Origin: Microbacterium bovistercoris
GTDB taxonomy: Bacteria; Actinomycetota; Actinomycetes; Actinomycetales; Microbacteriaceae
DNA: 64,000 bases
NCBI RefSeq assembly: GCF_003387575.1
Contig: NZ_QUAB01000033.1
Span: forward strand, 20,685-84,684
Direction of reading: 5' to 3'
Shown: positions 51,205 through 61,131 of the stretch, in pieces
How the letters are laid out: each line of letters opens with the position of its first letter
How positions within the stretch are numbered: position 1 is the stretch's first letter
Notes under the pieces: generated by a model
Told to the model about the DNA's origin: nothing
The model's input: the letters and a program-made list of their open reading frames with translations, nothing else
Database searches by the model: none
Made by a program: the position numbers and the translations under genes

Positions 51205-51998
51205 GCCAGAGCGCCGATCAGGCGCAGCACGGCGCCGAGGTCGTCGACCGCGGCGGCGGGGGTGCGCGGGGCGAACCCCGCGATCGTCGCGCCCGCGAGA
51301 GGGATCTCCTCACGGAGGCGCCGGATGGCCGCCGCGAGCTCGGTGGCGGAGACGCCGAACGGTGCGGCCTCGGAGACACCGGCGAACTCGGCGGGATCGA
51401 TGACATCGACGTCGATGTGCACCCATACTCGCGAGGCACCGGTGGACCGGACGGCCTCGAGCACGGCATCCGCGCGTCCGAGGTCCTGCGGTCCGATCGT
51501 GGTGAGCCGGGCGAGCTCGCCTTCCTCTTCGCCATCGACGGCGCGGACGCCCACGGCGACCACGCGGTCGCGGCGTACCCCGGGGGAGAGCGCCAGCTGA
51601 GGTGCGCCCTCGCCGAGCACGGCACGCAGCGCCATGCCGGAGAACGCGCCGGAGGGTGAGCTGTCGGGGGAGTGCAGATCGGGATGCGCGTCGCACCACA
51701 GCACAGCGACATCCGAGGTGTCGGTGGCGGCGAGGGCCGCGACGGTCACGCTGCAGTCGCCGCCGATGACGACGGCGCCGTCGGTCCATGCATCCTGCAG
51801 GGCGGCGCGAACCCGCAGCAGCGAGCTGAGACGGTGTACGCCGCTGCCCAGTGATTCACCGGCCTCGAGCGGGACGTCCAGCGTCGTGGTCGAGGAGCGG
51901 GGGAGATCACCGGCGATGGCGGCGGCGCCGTCGGTGAGGAGCATTGCCCGGGCGGAGGGGGAGCCCTGCCACTGCGGGACGATCAGGAAGTCGGTCAT
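51201..51998 (-). CDS. Arginase/agmatinase-family ureohydrolase-like protein
   Basis: 265 residues with the manganese motifs of the family: VIGGDCSVT, WCDAHPDLHS near residue 105 and HIDVDVIDPAEF near residue 200. Each aspartate/histidine of the binuclear site appears present. The family hydrolyses arginine, agmatine, formiminoglutamate or proclavaminate; this short form has no clear relative. ATG 51996-51998 begins the domain; the longer frame lacks support. Coupled to the HExxH gene downstream. A terminator-like hairpin (52030-52058) separates it from pspA. Confidence 0.85.
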   Translation of the reverse strand: MTDFLIVPQWQGSPSARAMLLTDGAAAIAGDLPRSSTTTLDVPLEAGESLGSGVHRLSSLLRVRAALQDAWTDGAVVIGGDCSVTVAALAATDTSDVAVLWCDAHPDLHSPDSSPSGAFSGMALRAVLGEGAPQLALSPGVRRDRVVAVGVRAVDGEEEGELARLTTIGPQDLGRADAVLEAVRSTGASRVWVHIDVDVIDPAEFAGVSEAAPFGVSATELAAAIRRLREEIPLAGATIAGFAPRTPAAAVDDLGAVLRLIGALA

Positions 51999-52029
51999 GT
52001 CAGTCGGGGGATCGGGTGTACGGGGAAGC

Positions 52030-52058
52030 GGGTGGGTGCCGCTGCACGGCACCCACCC
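52030..52058 (-). terminator. Terminator downstream of pspA
   Basis: Perfect 12-base arms (GGGTGGGTGCCG) around a 5-base loop, six bases after the pspA stop and before the arginase-family start. Confidence 0.8.
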
Positions 52059-52064
52059 CTGGTG

Positions 52065-52811
52065 TCACTCGGCTTCGAGAGCCGCCTGCGGCTTCGGCGA
52101 ACCGCCGGCCTTCAGCTCGGCCAGCCGCGCCTCGACCTCGGTGAGCTCACCGAGGTCTTCGAGGCTCTCGAACTGCGCGTCCAGCGTCGAGGCCGCGATC
52201 TCGGCCTTGCCCTGGGCGAGTGCCTCCTGGCGGCGGATCTTGTCCTCGAAGCGGCCCAGTTCGCTGGTGGGGTCGAGCACGTTGATCTGCTTGACAGCGT
52301 CCTGGACCTTGTTCTGGGCCTCGGCGACCTTGGCGCGCGCAAGCAGTTCGCTGCGCTTGCTCTTGAGCTGCTCGAGCTTGTCCTTCATGCCGTTCAAGCC
52401 GTTCTTCAGCTTGTCGACGATCTCGGTCTGCGCGGCGATCTGGGGCTCGGCCGCACGGGCCTCGCGCTCCTCACTGATCTGACGCTGCAGGGCGATCTTG
52501 GCGAGGCTGTCGAACTTGTCGGCGTCGGCGATGCTGCCCGCGGCGCGGAGCTCGTCGGCCTTGCGGCTGGCGGCGAGGGCCTTGTTGCCCCACTCCTTGG
52601 CGGCGCGCACGTCCTCTTCGTGGTCGCGCTCGAGCAGGCGCAGGTTGCCGATGGTCTCGGCGATCGCGGACTCGGCGTCGGCGATGTTGTTGGTGTAGTC
52701 GCGCACCAGCTGGTCGAGCATCTTCTGCGGGTCCTCGGCGGAGTCGAGGAGCGAGTTGATGTTCGCCTTCACCAGTGTGGAGATGCGCCCGAAGATGGAT
52801 TCCTTGGCCAT
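52065..52811 (-). CDS. pspA: PspA/IM30-family membrane-stress protein
   Basis: 248 residues, almost all alpha-helical coiled coil: ESIFGRISTLVKANINSLLDSAEDPQKMLDQ at the start is the amphipathic membrane-binding helix of PspA/Vipp1. The chain ends with a short acidic tail. PspA proteins assemble into rods that protect the inner membrane. The gene follows the TPM protein by 57 bases on the same strand, and ends before a strong terminator. Confidence 0.93.
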   Translation of the reverse strand: MAKESIFGRISTLVKANINSLLDSAEDPQKMLDQLVRDYTNNIADAESAIAETIGNLRLLERDHEEDVRAAKEWGNKALAASRKADELRAAGSIADADKFDSLAKIALQRQISEEREARAAEPQIAAQTEIVDKLKNGLNGMKDKLEQLKSKRSELLARAKVAEAQNKVQDAVKQINVLDPTSELGRFEDKIRRQEALAQGKAEIAASTLDAQFESLEDLGELTEVEARLAELKAGGSPKPQAALEAE

Positions 52812-52868
52812 GGTGTGTTTCCTTTCGATACGGAAGGGTCTGTGGGTCGAGAACGAAGTCTGTGCAGG

Positions 52869-54836
52869 TTAGAAGCGGCCCCCGCTCGTGCCGGAGAAGC
52901 CGCCGCCGAAGCCGCCGGCCGAGAGACCGCCGCCCCCGCCGCCGAAGCCCCCGCCTCCGAAGCCGCCACCGCCGCCCCAGCCGCCTCCGCCGCGGTTGCC
53001 GCCGCCGAGCAGCTGGCCGATCAGCACGCCGCCGAGCACCGCGCCGAGGGTGTCGTTGCCGCCGCTACCGGTGCCGCCGCCCCAGGAGCCGGTGTCGTTC
53101 TGTGCGAGGCGCAGGGCCTCGGCCGCCATGCGGTCTGCGCGCTGCGCTAGGGCGAGCGCCTGCTGCGGGTCCGTGTCGGCGAGGCGACGCGCCTGGTCGC
53201 GGTTGGACTGCGCCTCGGCGAGTCGGGTGCGGGCGGTGGAGCTGATCGCCCCGCGCCGATTCAGGATGAAGCTCTCCGCGGTGGCGATCTGCACGTCGGC
53301 CCGCTCCAGCGCGCTGCCCAGCAGGCTCCGAGCGTGGGCGATTCTGGCCTGCTCATCACGCACCTGCTGCACGACCTGGTCGATGGCGGTGTTCGCGGCA
53401 TCGAGCACACGCAGCGCGTCGATCGGGTTGCGGGCGCCGGTGCCGAGCAGCCGCTGCGCGTCGGCGAGGTGCTGCGTCGTCGACGCGATCGCCTGAGCGA
53501 CGTACCCCTGCGTGTCCGGAAGCGCCCGCGCGGTCTGCAGGTCGCCCTGCAGCTCGGCGACCACGGCCGTGCCGCGCTCGTCAGCGGCCTTCAGATCGTT
53601 CGCGAGCTGCTCGACGGCGTCCTCCAGCTGGGTGGCCTGCTGGACCGCGCCCTCCGCGGCACGGATCGAGACCGCGGCATCCCCGGTGCGGCCGGCTGCG
53701 ATCTGCTGGTCGGCGGCGGTGATCTGCGCGTCGGTGAACGCCATGCGCGAGCGGGCCTGAGCGGTGTTGTCCGCGACGGCGGAGATCGCCGCCGCGGCGT
53801 AGGTCGCGCCCAGCGCGGTGAAGATCTGATCGGCGCGGTCGATCTCGGCCCCCGCTGCGGCGCGCAGCCGGCGCACGTTCTCCAGGGCCGCGGGGGCGTT
53901 CTGCTCGAGCTCGCGCAGCTCATCGAACGCCGCCTTGCGCTCCTCGAGCGACTGCGTCGATTCGGAGCACAGTTGGATGATCGTCTGGTTCCAGGCGATC
54001 CGCTCCTGGTCGGAGTCGGGGATCTCGTCGTCGAGCTTCTGCTGCAGCGTGAACGCCTGGTCGAGGTCGGCTCGGGCGGTCTGCAGCGCCGCGACGAACT
54101 CGCCGATGGCGTCGTCGCCGAACTGCGCCCTGGCGTACTCCAGCTCCTGCTCGCTGGACTTCACGACGTCGTCGGTGCGCACCAGCGCGATCGACGCCTG
54201 CTGGGCAAGCTCCTCGAGCTGGGCCTCACGGGCGGCGCGTTCCGCGGCGCGCTTGCGGTTGCGACGCACGAGCAGGATGACGACGAGGATCACGACGGCC
54301 GCCAGCGCCAGGAGCCCGAACACCGTCCAGCCGCGCGCGGCGGCGGCCGGGCCATCGACCACGATCTCCTGCACCTCGTCGGCGGCGGCGTCGATCGCGC
54401 CCGCCCAGTCGTCCTGCCGCAGCGACGGGATCATGGCCTCGGTGACCCGTGCGCGATCGGCGACGGAGACCTCGCCGCCCTCGGTCCTCCCGCCCATCGC
54501 GAAGACCCGCGTGTCGGTCGCCACGGCGACAAGGTACTGATCGTTGTTCAGACCATTGCTCTCGGCCGCTCTGCTCACCCATTCGCTGTCGCTCGAAGGG
54601 TTCGTGAACTCCGGCACGAAGACGAAGAACAGCCCGACGCCGGTCTGCGCGTCGAGCGCGGTGAGACGGGCCTCGGCCGCGGCCTCATCCGCAGGGGTGA
54701 GGACATCACTGACGTCGGTCACGTACCGGCCGGGATCCAGCGGCGCAGGATCGGTGGCGGACGCGGATCCGGTGGCGAGCCCGGAGCCCAGGAGCGCGAG
54801 CAGCAGGCTCACCACGATCGTCCAGCGAGTCCGCAT
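52869..54836 (-). CDS. TPM-domain membrane protein with glycine-rich tail
   Basis: 655 residues: signal peptide (RWTIVVSLLLALLGSGLATG), TPM domain (about 30-160, YVTDVSDVLTPADEAAAEARLTAL), one membrane helix near 175-195 (WTVFGLLALAAVVILVVILLV), a long coiled-coil region (200-560) and a glycine-rich C-terminus (residues 590-655, repeats of GGGGF/GGGGG). TPM proteins assist in membrane protein quality control and pair with PspA in actinobacteria. ATG 54834-54836 has GGAGGGAG ahead of it. A TPM domain with a glycine tail at the end of the polypeptide is well matched elsewhere. Confidence 0.88.
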   Translation of the reverse strand: MRTRWTIVVSLLLALLGSGLATGSASATDPAPLDPGRYVTDVSDVLTPADEAAAEARLTALDAQTGVGLFFVFVPEFTNPSSDSEWVSRAAESNGLNNDQYLVAVATDTRVFAMGGRTEGGEVSVADRARVTEAMIPSLRQDDWAGAIDAAADEVQEIVVDGPAAAARGWTVFGLLALAAVVILVVILLVRRNRKRAAERAAREAQLEELAQQASIALVRTDDVVKSSEQELEYARAQFGDDAIGEFVAALQTARADLDQAFTLQQKLDDEIPDSDQERIAWNQTIIQLCSESTQSLEERKAAFDELRELEQNAPAALENVRRLRAAAGAEIDRADQIFTALGATYAAAAISAVADNTAQARSRMAFTDAQITAADQQIAAGRTGDAAVSIRAAEGAVQQATQLEDAVEQLANDLKAADERGTAVVAELQGDLQTARALPDTQGYVAQAIASTTQHLADAQRLLGTGARNPIDALRVLDAANTAIDQVVQQVRDEQARIAHARSLLGSALERADVQIATAESFILNRRGAISSTARTRLAEAQSNRDQARRLADTDPQQALALAQRADRMAAEALRLAQNDTGSWGGGTGSGGNDTLGAVLGGVLIGQLLGGGNRGGGGWGGGGGFGGGGFGGGGGGLSAGGFGGGFSGTSGGRF

Positions 54837-54957
54837 CCTGCTCCCTCCGCCCCGATGAGCACGCCCCACGGCACGAGTCTATGCACTGGCGCCGACGGAG
54901 CACAGCGGGCGGGCGCAATCGCCGTTCGCCCTGCGCGGAGCGGCGTCGGGCGACGCA

Positions 54958-54963
54958 TACCCT
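54958..54963 (+). promoter_or_regulatory. -10 TACCCT before the DUF3097 gene
   Basis: TACCCT seven bases before the ATG at 54971. Confidence 0.45.
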
Positions 54964-54970
54964 TGAGGGC

Positions 54971-55813
54971 ATGGAAGACCGGTACGGATCGGATGTGCTC
55001 GCCGCAGGCTGGCGCGAAAAGGGATTCAAGAAGTCGGCGGATGTCCCTGCGGAGGCCGATCTGGTGGTCGAGGTCGCCGACGACGGGTATTGCGGGGCGG
55101 TGATCCGCGTCGAGGCGGGCATGGTCGAGCTCGAGGACTGGAAGGGCCGCAGGAGGATGTTCCCGCTCGGCGCCGGCTTCCTCATCGACGGCGAGCCGGT
55201 GCGGCTGGTGCATCCCTCGGCGAAGTCGTCGGGCCCGCGGCGCACGGCGTCCGGCTCGTTCGCCGTGGCCGACAGCAGGGCGAGGACGGCCCTGCCCAGC
55301 CGCATCCTCGTCGAGGGCAGGCACGACGCGGAGCTCGTCGAGAAGGTGTGGGGCGACGACCTGCGGCACGAGGGCGTCGTCGTCGAATATCTGCAGGGCA
55401 TCGACCTTCTCGACGAACTGCTCGCGGAGGCACCGCCCACCGCGCAGCGGCGCTACGGCGTGCTCGTCGACCACCTGGTGCCGGGGTCGAAGGAGACTCG
55501 CATGGTCGAACAGATCCTGCGCGGGCCGCACGGCGCGCACCTGAAGATCGTCGGTCATCCGTACATCGACGTCTGGCAGTGCGTGACGCCGGCCGCCCTC
55601 GGCATCCGCGCCTGGCCGGTGATCCCGAAGGGCACCGACTGGAAGACCGGCATCTGCCGGGCTTTCGGCTGGCCGGCGGAATCGCAGACCGACATCGCGC
55701 ATGCGTGGAAGCGCATCCTGTCACGCGTGTCGACGTATCGCGACCTCGAGCCGTCGCTGCTGGGCAGGGTCGAGGAGCTCATCGACTTCGTGACGGAGCC
55801 CACGGGCCGCTGA
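54971..55813 (+). CDS. DUF3097-family protein
   Basis: 280 residues, full length for the actinobacterial DUF3097 family. RILVEGRHDAELVEKVWGDDLR near residue 115 resembles the start of a Toprim fold, with YGVLVDHLVPGSKE later supplying the acidic pair, so a nucleic-acid role is possible. Toprim assignment is my reading of the motif. The gene precedes trmB by 22 bases. Confidence 0.82.
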   Translation: MEDRYGSDVLAAGWREKGFKKSADVPAEADLVVEVADDGYCGAVIRVEAGMVELEDWKGRRRMFPLGAGFLIDGEPVRLVHPSAKSSGPRRTASGSFAVADSRARTALPSRILVEGRHDAELVEKVWGDDLRHEGVVVEYLQGIDLLDELLAEAPPTAQRRYGVLVDHLVPGSKETRMVEQILRGPHGAHLKIVGHPYIDVWQCVTPAALGIRAWPVIPKGTDWKTGICRAFGWPAESQTDIAHAWKRILSRVSTYRDLEPSLLGRVEELIDFVTEPTGR

Positions 55814-55823
55814 GCCGGGCCGG

Positions 55824-55829
55824 TACCCT
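55824..55829 (+). promoter_or_regulatory. -10 TACCCT, leaderless start of trmB
   Basis: TACCCT six bases before the ATG at 55836; a GGAGGG in between could act as a ribosome site if the message starts further upstream. Confidence 0.4.
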
Positions 55830-55835
55830 GGAGGG

Positions 55836-56555
55836 ATGTCAGAACCCCGCACCTTCCGCGACGAACCGGTCTCGTTCGTCCGCCGCTCCGGTCGCATGTC
55901 GGAGGCGCAGGAGCGGGCGTTCGAGGAGCTCGCCCCGCACTACCTGCTCGACGTGCCCCGCGACGTCGCCTGGACGTCGGTGCACCCCGAAGCCCGGCTC
56001 GACCCGGCATCCGAATACGGTCGTGAGGCGCCGCTGATCGTCGAGGTCGGTTCGGGCCAGGGGCACGCGATCGTGCACGCTGCATCCTCTCGCCCCGACG
56101 ACGACTTCCTCGCCGTCGAGGTGTTCCGTGCCGGCCTCGCCCGCACCATGCTCGACGCCGACAAGGCCGGCGCGCGCAACCTGCGCCTCGTCGAGGCCAA
56201 CGCGCCCGAGGTGCTCTCGTCGTACCTGCCGGCCGGCGCGGCATCCGAGGTGTGGATCTTCTTCCCCGACCCGTGGCACAAGAAGCGTCACACCAAGCGC
56301 CGCCTGGTGCGCCCCGGCTTCCCGCAGACCGCCGCGCGGGCGCTCGCCGTCGGCGGGATGCTGCGCCTCGCGACCGACTGGGAGGACTACGCGCTGCAGA
56401 TGCGCGAGGTGCTCGACGAGGCGCCCGAGTTCGAGCGCGCGTTCGAGGGGGAGTGGGCCGAGCGCTTCGACGGTCGCGTGATGACCGCTTTCGAGCGCAA
56501 GGGCATCGCGAAGGGCCGCGACATCCGCGACCTCGCCTACCGACGAGTGCAGTGA
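55836..56555 (+). CDS. trmB: tRNA (guanine46-N7)-methyltransferase
   Basis: 239 residues: SAM loop VEVGSGQGHAIVHAA near residue 67 and the tRNA-binding/catalytic segment FFPDPWHKKRHTKRRLV near residue 145, as in TrmB. It methylates G46 in the variable loop. The last four bases overlap the next gene as GTGA. Confidence 0.94.
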   Translation: MSEPRTFRDEPVSFVRRSGRMSEAQERAFEELAPHYLLDVPRDVAWTSVHPEARLDPASEYGREAPLIVEVGSGQGHAIVHAASSRPDDDFLAVEVFRAGLARTMLDADKAGARNLRLVEANAPEVLSSYLPAGAASEVWIFFPDPWHKKRHTKRRLVRPGFPQTAARALAVGGMLRLATDWEDYALQMREVLDEAPEFERAFEGEWAERFDGRVMTAFERKGIAKGRDIRDLAYRRVQ

Positions 56556-57370
56556 CGCGCAGCGCCTGGCAGAGCCTCGGACCGGCCGCGCTCGTGTGTG
56601 CGGCGGCGCCGGCGTTCTTCGTGCTGGGCTGGACGGTCCTCGGCTGGGCGCTGCTGGCGGCCGGCGTGGGCATCGCGGCGCTCGTCGAGCGCAGGCGTGT
56701 CACCGCCGCCGAGCCGTCCCTGACCAGGGACCTCGCGCTGATCGGCCTCGGCATGCTCATCGTGCATTCGATCCCGCTGGCGGCGGAGCTCGACGACGGC
56801 GCGATGCTGCGCTTCACCCTGGCGCTCGGCGGGGCGGTCGTCGTTCCCTACTTGATCTCACGTTTCGTGTTCCGCGATCGGGCGATCTCGTTCCCGTGGC
56901 GCACCGGGAGGCGCTGGGCGCCGTGGCAGTGGGTCTGGCTGGTCGCGGTGATCGTCTTGGGCTGGCTGATCCTGCCGTTCTACTTCATCACCAGCGGGGT
57001 CTACCTGAACTGGCCGGTCGTCGACAGCCCGGAGCTCATCGGACGGCTGTTCCTCGGTGTCGGCGCCGTCGGCATCTGGGACGAGTTGTTCTTCATCTGC
57101 ACGGTGTTCGCGCTGCTGCGCCGGCACCTGCCGGAAGCGGCGGCGAACGTGCTGCAGGCGGCGGTGTTCGTGTCGTTTCTCTGGGAGCTGGGCTACCGGG
57201 CGTGGGGGCCTGTGCTGACGATCCCGTTCGCTCTGCTGCAGGGCTGGATCTTCCTGCGCACCCACTCGCTCGCCTACGTGGTCACCGTGCATCTGCTCTT
57301 CGACGCGGTCGTGTTCGCGGTGCTCGTGCACGCGCACAACCCGGGGATGCTGCCGATCTTCCTGCTCTGA
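56552..57370 (+). CDS. CPBP-like intramembrane protein with altered active-site motif
   Basis: 272 residues with about seven hydrophobic helices. The region GIWDELFFICTVFALLRRHLP near residue 178 and the later TVHLLFDAVVF near residue 245 match the CPBP (Abi) glutamic protease motifs, in which EExxxR and HxxxN/D are expected. Here the first Glu is Asp and the Arg is missing, so the protease may be inactive. GTG 56552 overlaps the trmB stop. Confidence 0.65.
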   Translation: MTRSAWQSLGPAALVCAAAPAFFVLGWTVLGWALLAAGVGIAALVERRRVTAAEPSLTRDLALIGLGMLIVHSIPLAAELDDGAMLRFTLALGGAVVVPYLISRFVFRDRAISFPWRTGRRWAPWQWVWLVAVIVLGWLILPFYFITSGVYLNWPVVDSPELIGRLFLGVGAVGIWDELFFICTVFALLRRHLPEAAANVLQAAVFVSFLWELGYRAWGPVLTIPFALLQGWIFLRTHSLAYVVTVHLLFDAVVFAVLVHAHNPGMLPIFLL

Positions 57371-57405
57371 CGGAGCCACCGCCCTCCGGCGGCTGAGAGG
57401 ATTGA

Positions 57406-59150
<1,745 letters not shown>

Positions 59151-59157
59151 GGCGGGT

Positions 59158-59826
59158 TCAGGAGAACTGCGTGACGGTCTGGAACATCTGCTCGTAGAAC
59201 GACGGGAACACCGCGAGCATCCACACGATCGGTGTGAGGAACGTGGCGGCCATGATCGCGATGGCCGCCCACATCGGAGCCTGGCCGGTGCCCGCCTGGC
59301 GGCGTACCACGACGGATCGGCCGATCGGGTACACGGGGCTGAGGAAGTTCCACGCCCAGTGGAACCGGCGCTGATAGCCCAGCGCTCCGAGATCGCGGTG
59401 ATCGAGGTAGGCGAAGAGGACTCCGGCTCCGTACAGCAGCAGGCTGACGAACGAGAGCAGCATCGTCCCCAGCATCATCCCGTTCGACCACGCGACCAGC
59501 CCCGACAGGTTCGCCGCGTCGGTGGCGTACGGATCGGTCGTCATCAGAGCGAACGACGACAGGTACTGCTGCATCAGCTGCTGCATGAGCACGAGCTGCA
59601 CGACGGTGAGTGCGAGAGTGGCCAGGGGCACGGCGACGACCGCCCAGATCCACGGCGTGCTCGTTCGGGTTCCCTCGGGGACCTGGGGGTACGGCTGAGG
59701 AGCGGCAGGGGCCGGGGGAGATGCGGGCATCGTGCTCGCCGTCCAGACGGTGCCGTCCCACCAGCGCAGCATGCCTGGAGCGTCGTCCGGGTACCAGCCG
59801 GGAGGTGTGGGCGGGGCGTACGTCAT
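59158..59826 (-). CDS. DUF2510 membrane protein
   Basis: 222 residues: an N-terminal DUF2510 motif PPGWYPDDAPGMLRWWDGTVWT, a Pro/Ala-rich linker, then four membrane helices (about 60-85, 108-135, 165-180, 190-215). DUF2510 domains are common in actinobacteria and have no known activity. ATG 59824-59826 follows GAGAGGA. Convergent with sufU, leaving only seven bases between the stops. Confidence 0.8.
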   Translation of the reverse strand: MTYAPPTPPGWYPDDAPGMLRWWDGTVWTASTMPASPPAPAAPQPYPQVPEGTRTSTPWIWAVVAVPLATLALTVVQLVLMQQLMQQYLSSFALMTTDPYATDAANLSGLVAWSNGMMLGTMLLSFVSLLLYGAGVLFAYLDHRDLGALGYQRRFHWAWNFLSPVYPIGRSVVVRRQAGTGQAPMWAAIAIMAATFLTPIVWMLAVFPSFYEQMFQTVTQFS

Positions 59827-59891
59827 GGGGGTCCTCTCGGTCGGCAGGCGTGAGCCCACGCTACCCGGTGCGGCGGACTCGCCCGCGGCAG

Positions 59892-60482
59892 TCAGGTCAG
59901 CTGGAGCGTCGTCAGGCAGGTGGGGGCGTCCGCGTCGGTCGAGAACTGCTGGCCGGCCTGGCGGCCGTCGTGCTCGACGGTGATCGTGCCCCGGATGTCG
60001 CGCGGCAGCCACAGCCCGACGAATCCGTTGTCGTTGGTGGTGTGCATCTCGTCCATCACGACGGAGCCGTCGGCGTCCGTGACGATCACACGGACATCGG
60101 TGTTCCGAAGCTCGCCGAGGCAGGTCGTGAGGCTGTGGAAGAAGCAGTCGTGGGTGCGATCGGCATAAGGGGCGACAGAGGCGTAGAAGAGATCCTCTGG
60201 CAGCGGCAGGGATGCCGTCCGTCCGGCGTCGTCCGAGAGTTCGAGGCGGTCGGGTCGCACAGCGGCGATGAGGTCCGTCGGGCGCTCGGCCACCGGCAGC
60301 GCATCGAGCCGGTCGACGACCGTGCGGGCGTCGAGGCCGTCCAGGTCGTGGTCTGCGAGCAGAGCGGATGACGCCGCCGAGGCATCCGGCGCGGTGTCGG
60401 TCACCGGCGCGGAGCATCCGGCGAGGAGCAGAGCGGCGAGTGCGGCGGAGGCGAGGGCAGGAGCGAGGCGGCGGGCGATCAT
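59892..60482 (-). CDS. CueP-family metal-binding lipoprotein
   Basis: 196 residues: signal peptide with lipobox LLAGCSAP near residue 22, then a CueP fold with cysteines in HDCFFHSLTTCLG near residue 120 and PTCLTTLQL at the C-terminus, the pattern of periplasmic CueP, which binds copper. Actinobacterial relatives are attached to the membrane by lipid. ATG 60480-60482 has TACGTT six bases upstream (60489-60494) and a CsoR-like palindrome (60500-60516). This supports a role in copper stress. Confidence 0.85.
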   Translation of the reverse strand: MIARRLAPALASAALAALLLAGCSAPVTDTAPDASAASSALLADHDLDGLDARTVVDRLDALPVAERPTDLIAAVRPDRLELSDDAGRTASLPLPEDLFYASVAPYADRTHDCFFHSLTTCLGELRNTDVRVIVTDADGSVVMDEMHTTNDNGFVGLWLPRDIRGTITVEHDGRQAGQQFSTDADAPTCLTTLQLT

Positions 60483-60488
60483 TCCACG

Positions 60489-60494
60489 AACGTA
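60489..60494 (-). promoter_or_regulatory. -10 TACGTT of the CueP-like gene
   Basis: Minus-strand TACGTT six bases before the ATG, directly upstream of which lies the CsoR-type palindrome. Confidence 0.55.
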
Positions 60495-60499
60495 ACCGA

Positions 60500-60516
60500 A
60501 TACCCTATGTGGGTAT
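60500..60516. promoter_or_regulatory. CsoR-type copper operator
   Basis: ATACCC-TATGT-GGGTAT: perfect 6-base arms with the TACCC...GGGTA form used by CsoR-family copper repressors. It lies between the -10 and where the -35 of the CueP-like gene should be. Confidence 0.65.
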
Positions 60517-60579
60517 CGAGAAGCCATCGGACGCAGTGCTCCGGATTCGCACGCGTTGCCGTGCACCCCGCAGGGGCAC

Positions 60580-60585
60580 CAGAAT
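60580..60585 (+). promoter_or_regulatory. -10-like CAGAAT before the DUF1304 gene
   Basis: CAGAAT six bases before the ATG at 60592. Confidence 0.4.
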
Positions 60586-60591
60586 CGGGTC

Positions 60592-60978
60592 ATGCTGATC
60601 GCCGGACTGATCCTCGCCGCGGCCGCCGCGGCGTTCCACGTGTTCATCTTCGTGCTGGAGTCGCTGCGCTGGACCGAGCCGGCGACGCGACGCATCTTCG
60701 GCGTGCGCTCCGCTGAGGACGCCGAGACCATGAAGCAGCTCGCCTTCAACCAGGGGTTCTACAACCTGTTCCTCGCAGTCGCGGCGCTCATCGGCGTGGT
60801 CCTCGTGATCGCCGGGCAACGAACGGCGGGGGTGACGCTGACGCTCGCCGGAACCGGCATGATGCTCGCCGCCGCACTGGTGCTGGTGCTCTCCGATCGC
60901 AGCAAACTGAGGGCGGCGGCGATGCAGGGCGGGCTTCCGCTGCTGGCGGTCGCGGCGCTGGCGATCGGGTGGGCATGA
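60592..60978 (+). CDS. DUF1304 membrane protein
   Basis: 128 residues with four membrane helices; AAFHVFIFVLESLRW near residue 15 and AFNQGFYNLFLAVAALIG near residue 52 are the DUF1304 signature. The family is widespread but unassigned. ATG 60592 opens with the first helix, and the longer version is a shadow. It is followed by tRNA-Arg after 34 bases. Confidence 0.82.
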   Translation: MLIAGLILAAAAAAFHVFIFVLESLRWTEPATRRIFGVRSAEDAETMKQLAFNQGFYNLFLAVAALIGVVLVIAGQRTAGVTLTLAGTGMMLAAALVLVLSDRSKLRAAAMQGGLPLLAVAALAIGWA

Positions 60979-61012
60979 GCGGGCCCCGGTAACTGATAGG
61001 CTCGTCAGGTTC

Positions 61013-61085
61013 GCCTCCGTAGCTCAGCGGATAGAGCGCCGGTTTCCGGTACCGTAGGTCGCAGGTTCGATTCCTGTCGGGGGCA
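61013..61085 (+). tRNA. tRNA-Arg (anticodon CCG)
   Basis: 73 bases folding as a cloverleaf: acceptor GCCTCCG/CGGGGGC with one G-T pair, D-arm GCTC/GAGC, anticodon loop TTCCGGT with CCG at 61046-61048, T-arm GCAGG/CCTGT with loop TTCGATT, discriminator A, CCA not encoded. It reads CGG codons. The outermost anticodon-stem pair (27-43) is C-U instead of the usual C-G, which weakens the stem. A terminator follows nine bases later. Confidence 0.97.
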
Positions 61086-61093
61086 CGAACGAG

Positions 61094-61120
61094 AAAGGCC
61101 GTCCTGCAGGACGGCCTTTT
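61094..61120 (+). terminator. Rho-independent terminator after tRNA-Arg
   Basis: AAAGGCCGTCC and its complement around TGCA, ending in TTTT, the most classical terminator in the window. Confidence 0.9.
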
Positions 61121-61131
61121 CGTTGACGTGG

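Noticed and set aside
52880..53080. Tandem repeat or CRISPR-like array
   Set aside because: The repeated GGN codons encode the glycine-rich tail of the TPM protein; there are no regular spacers.
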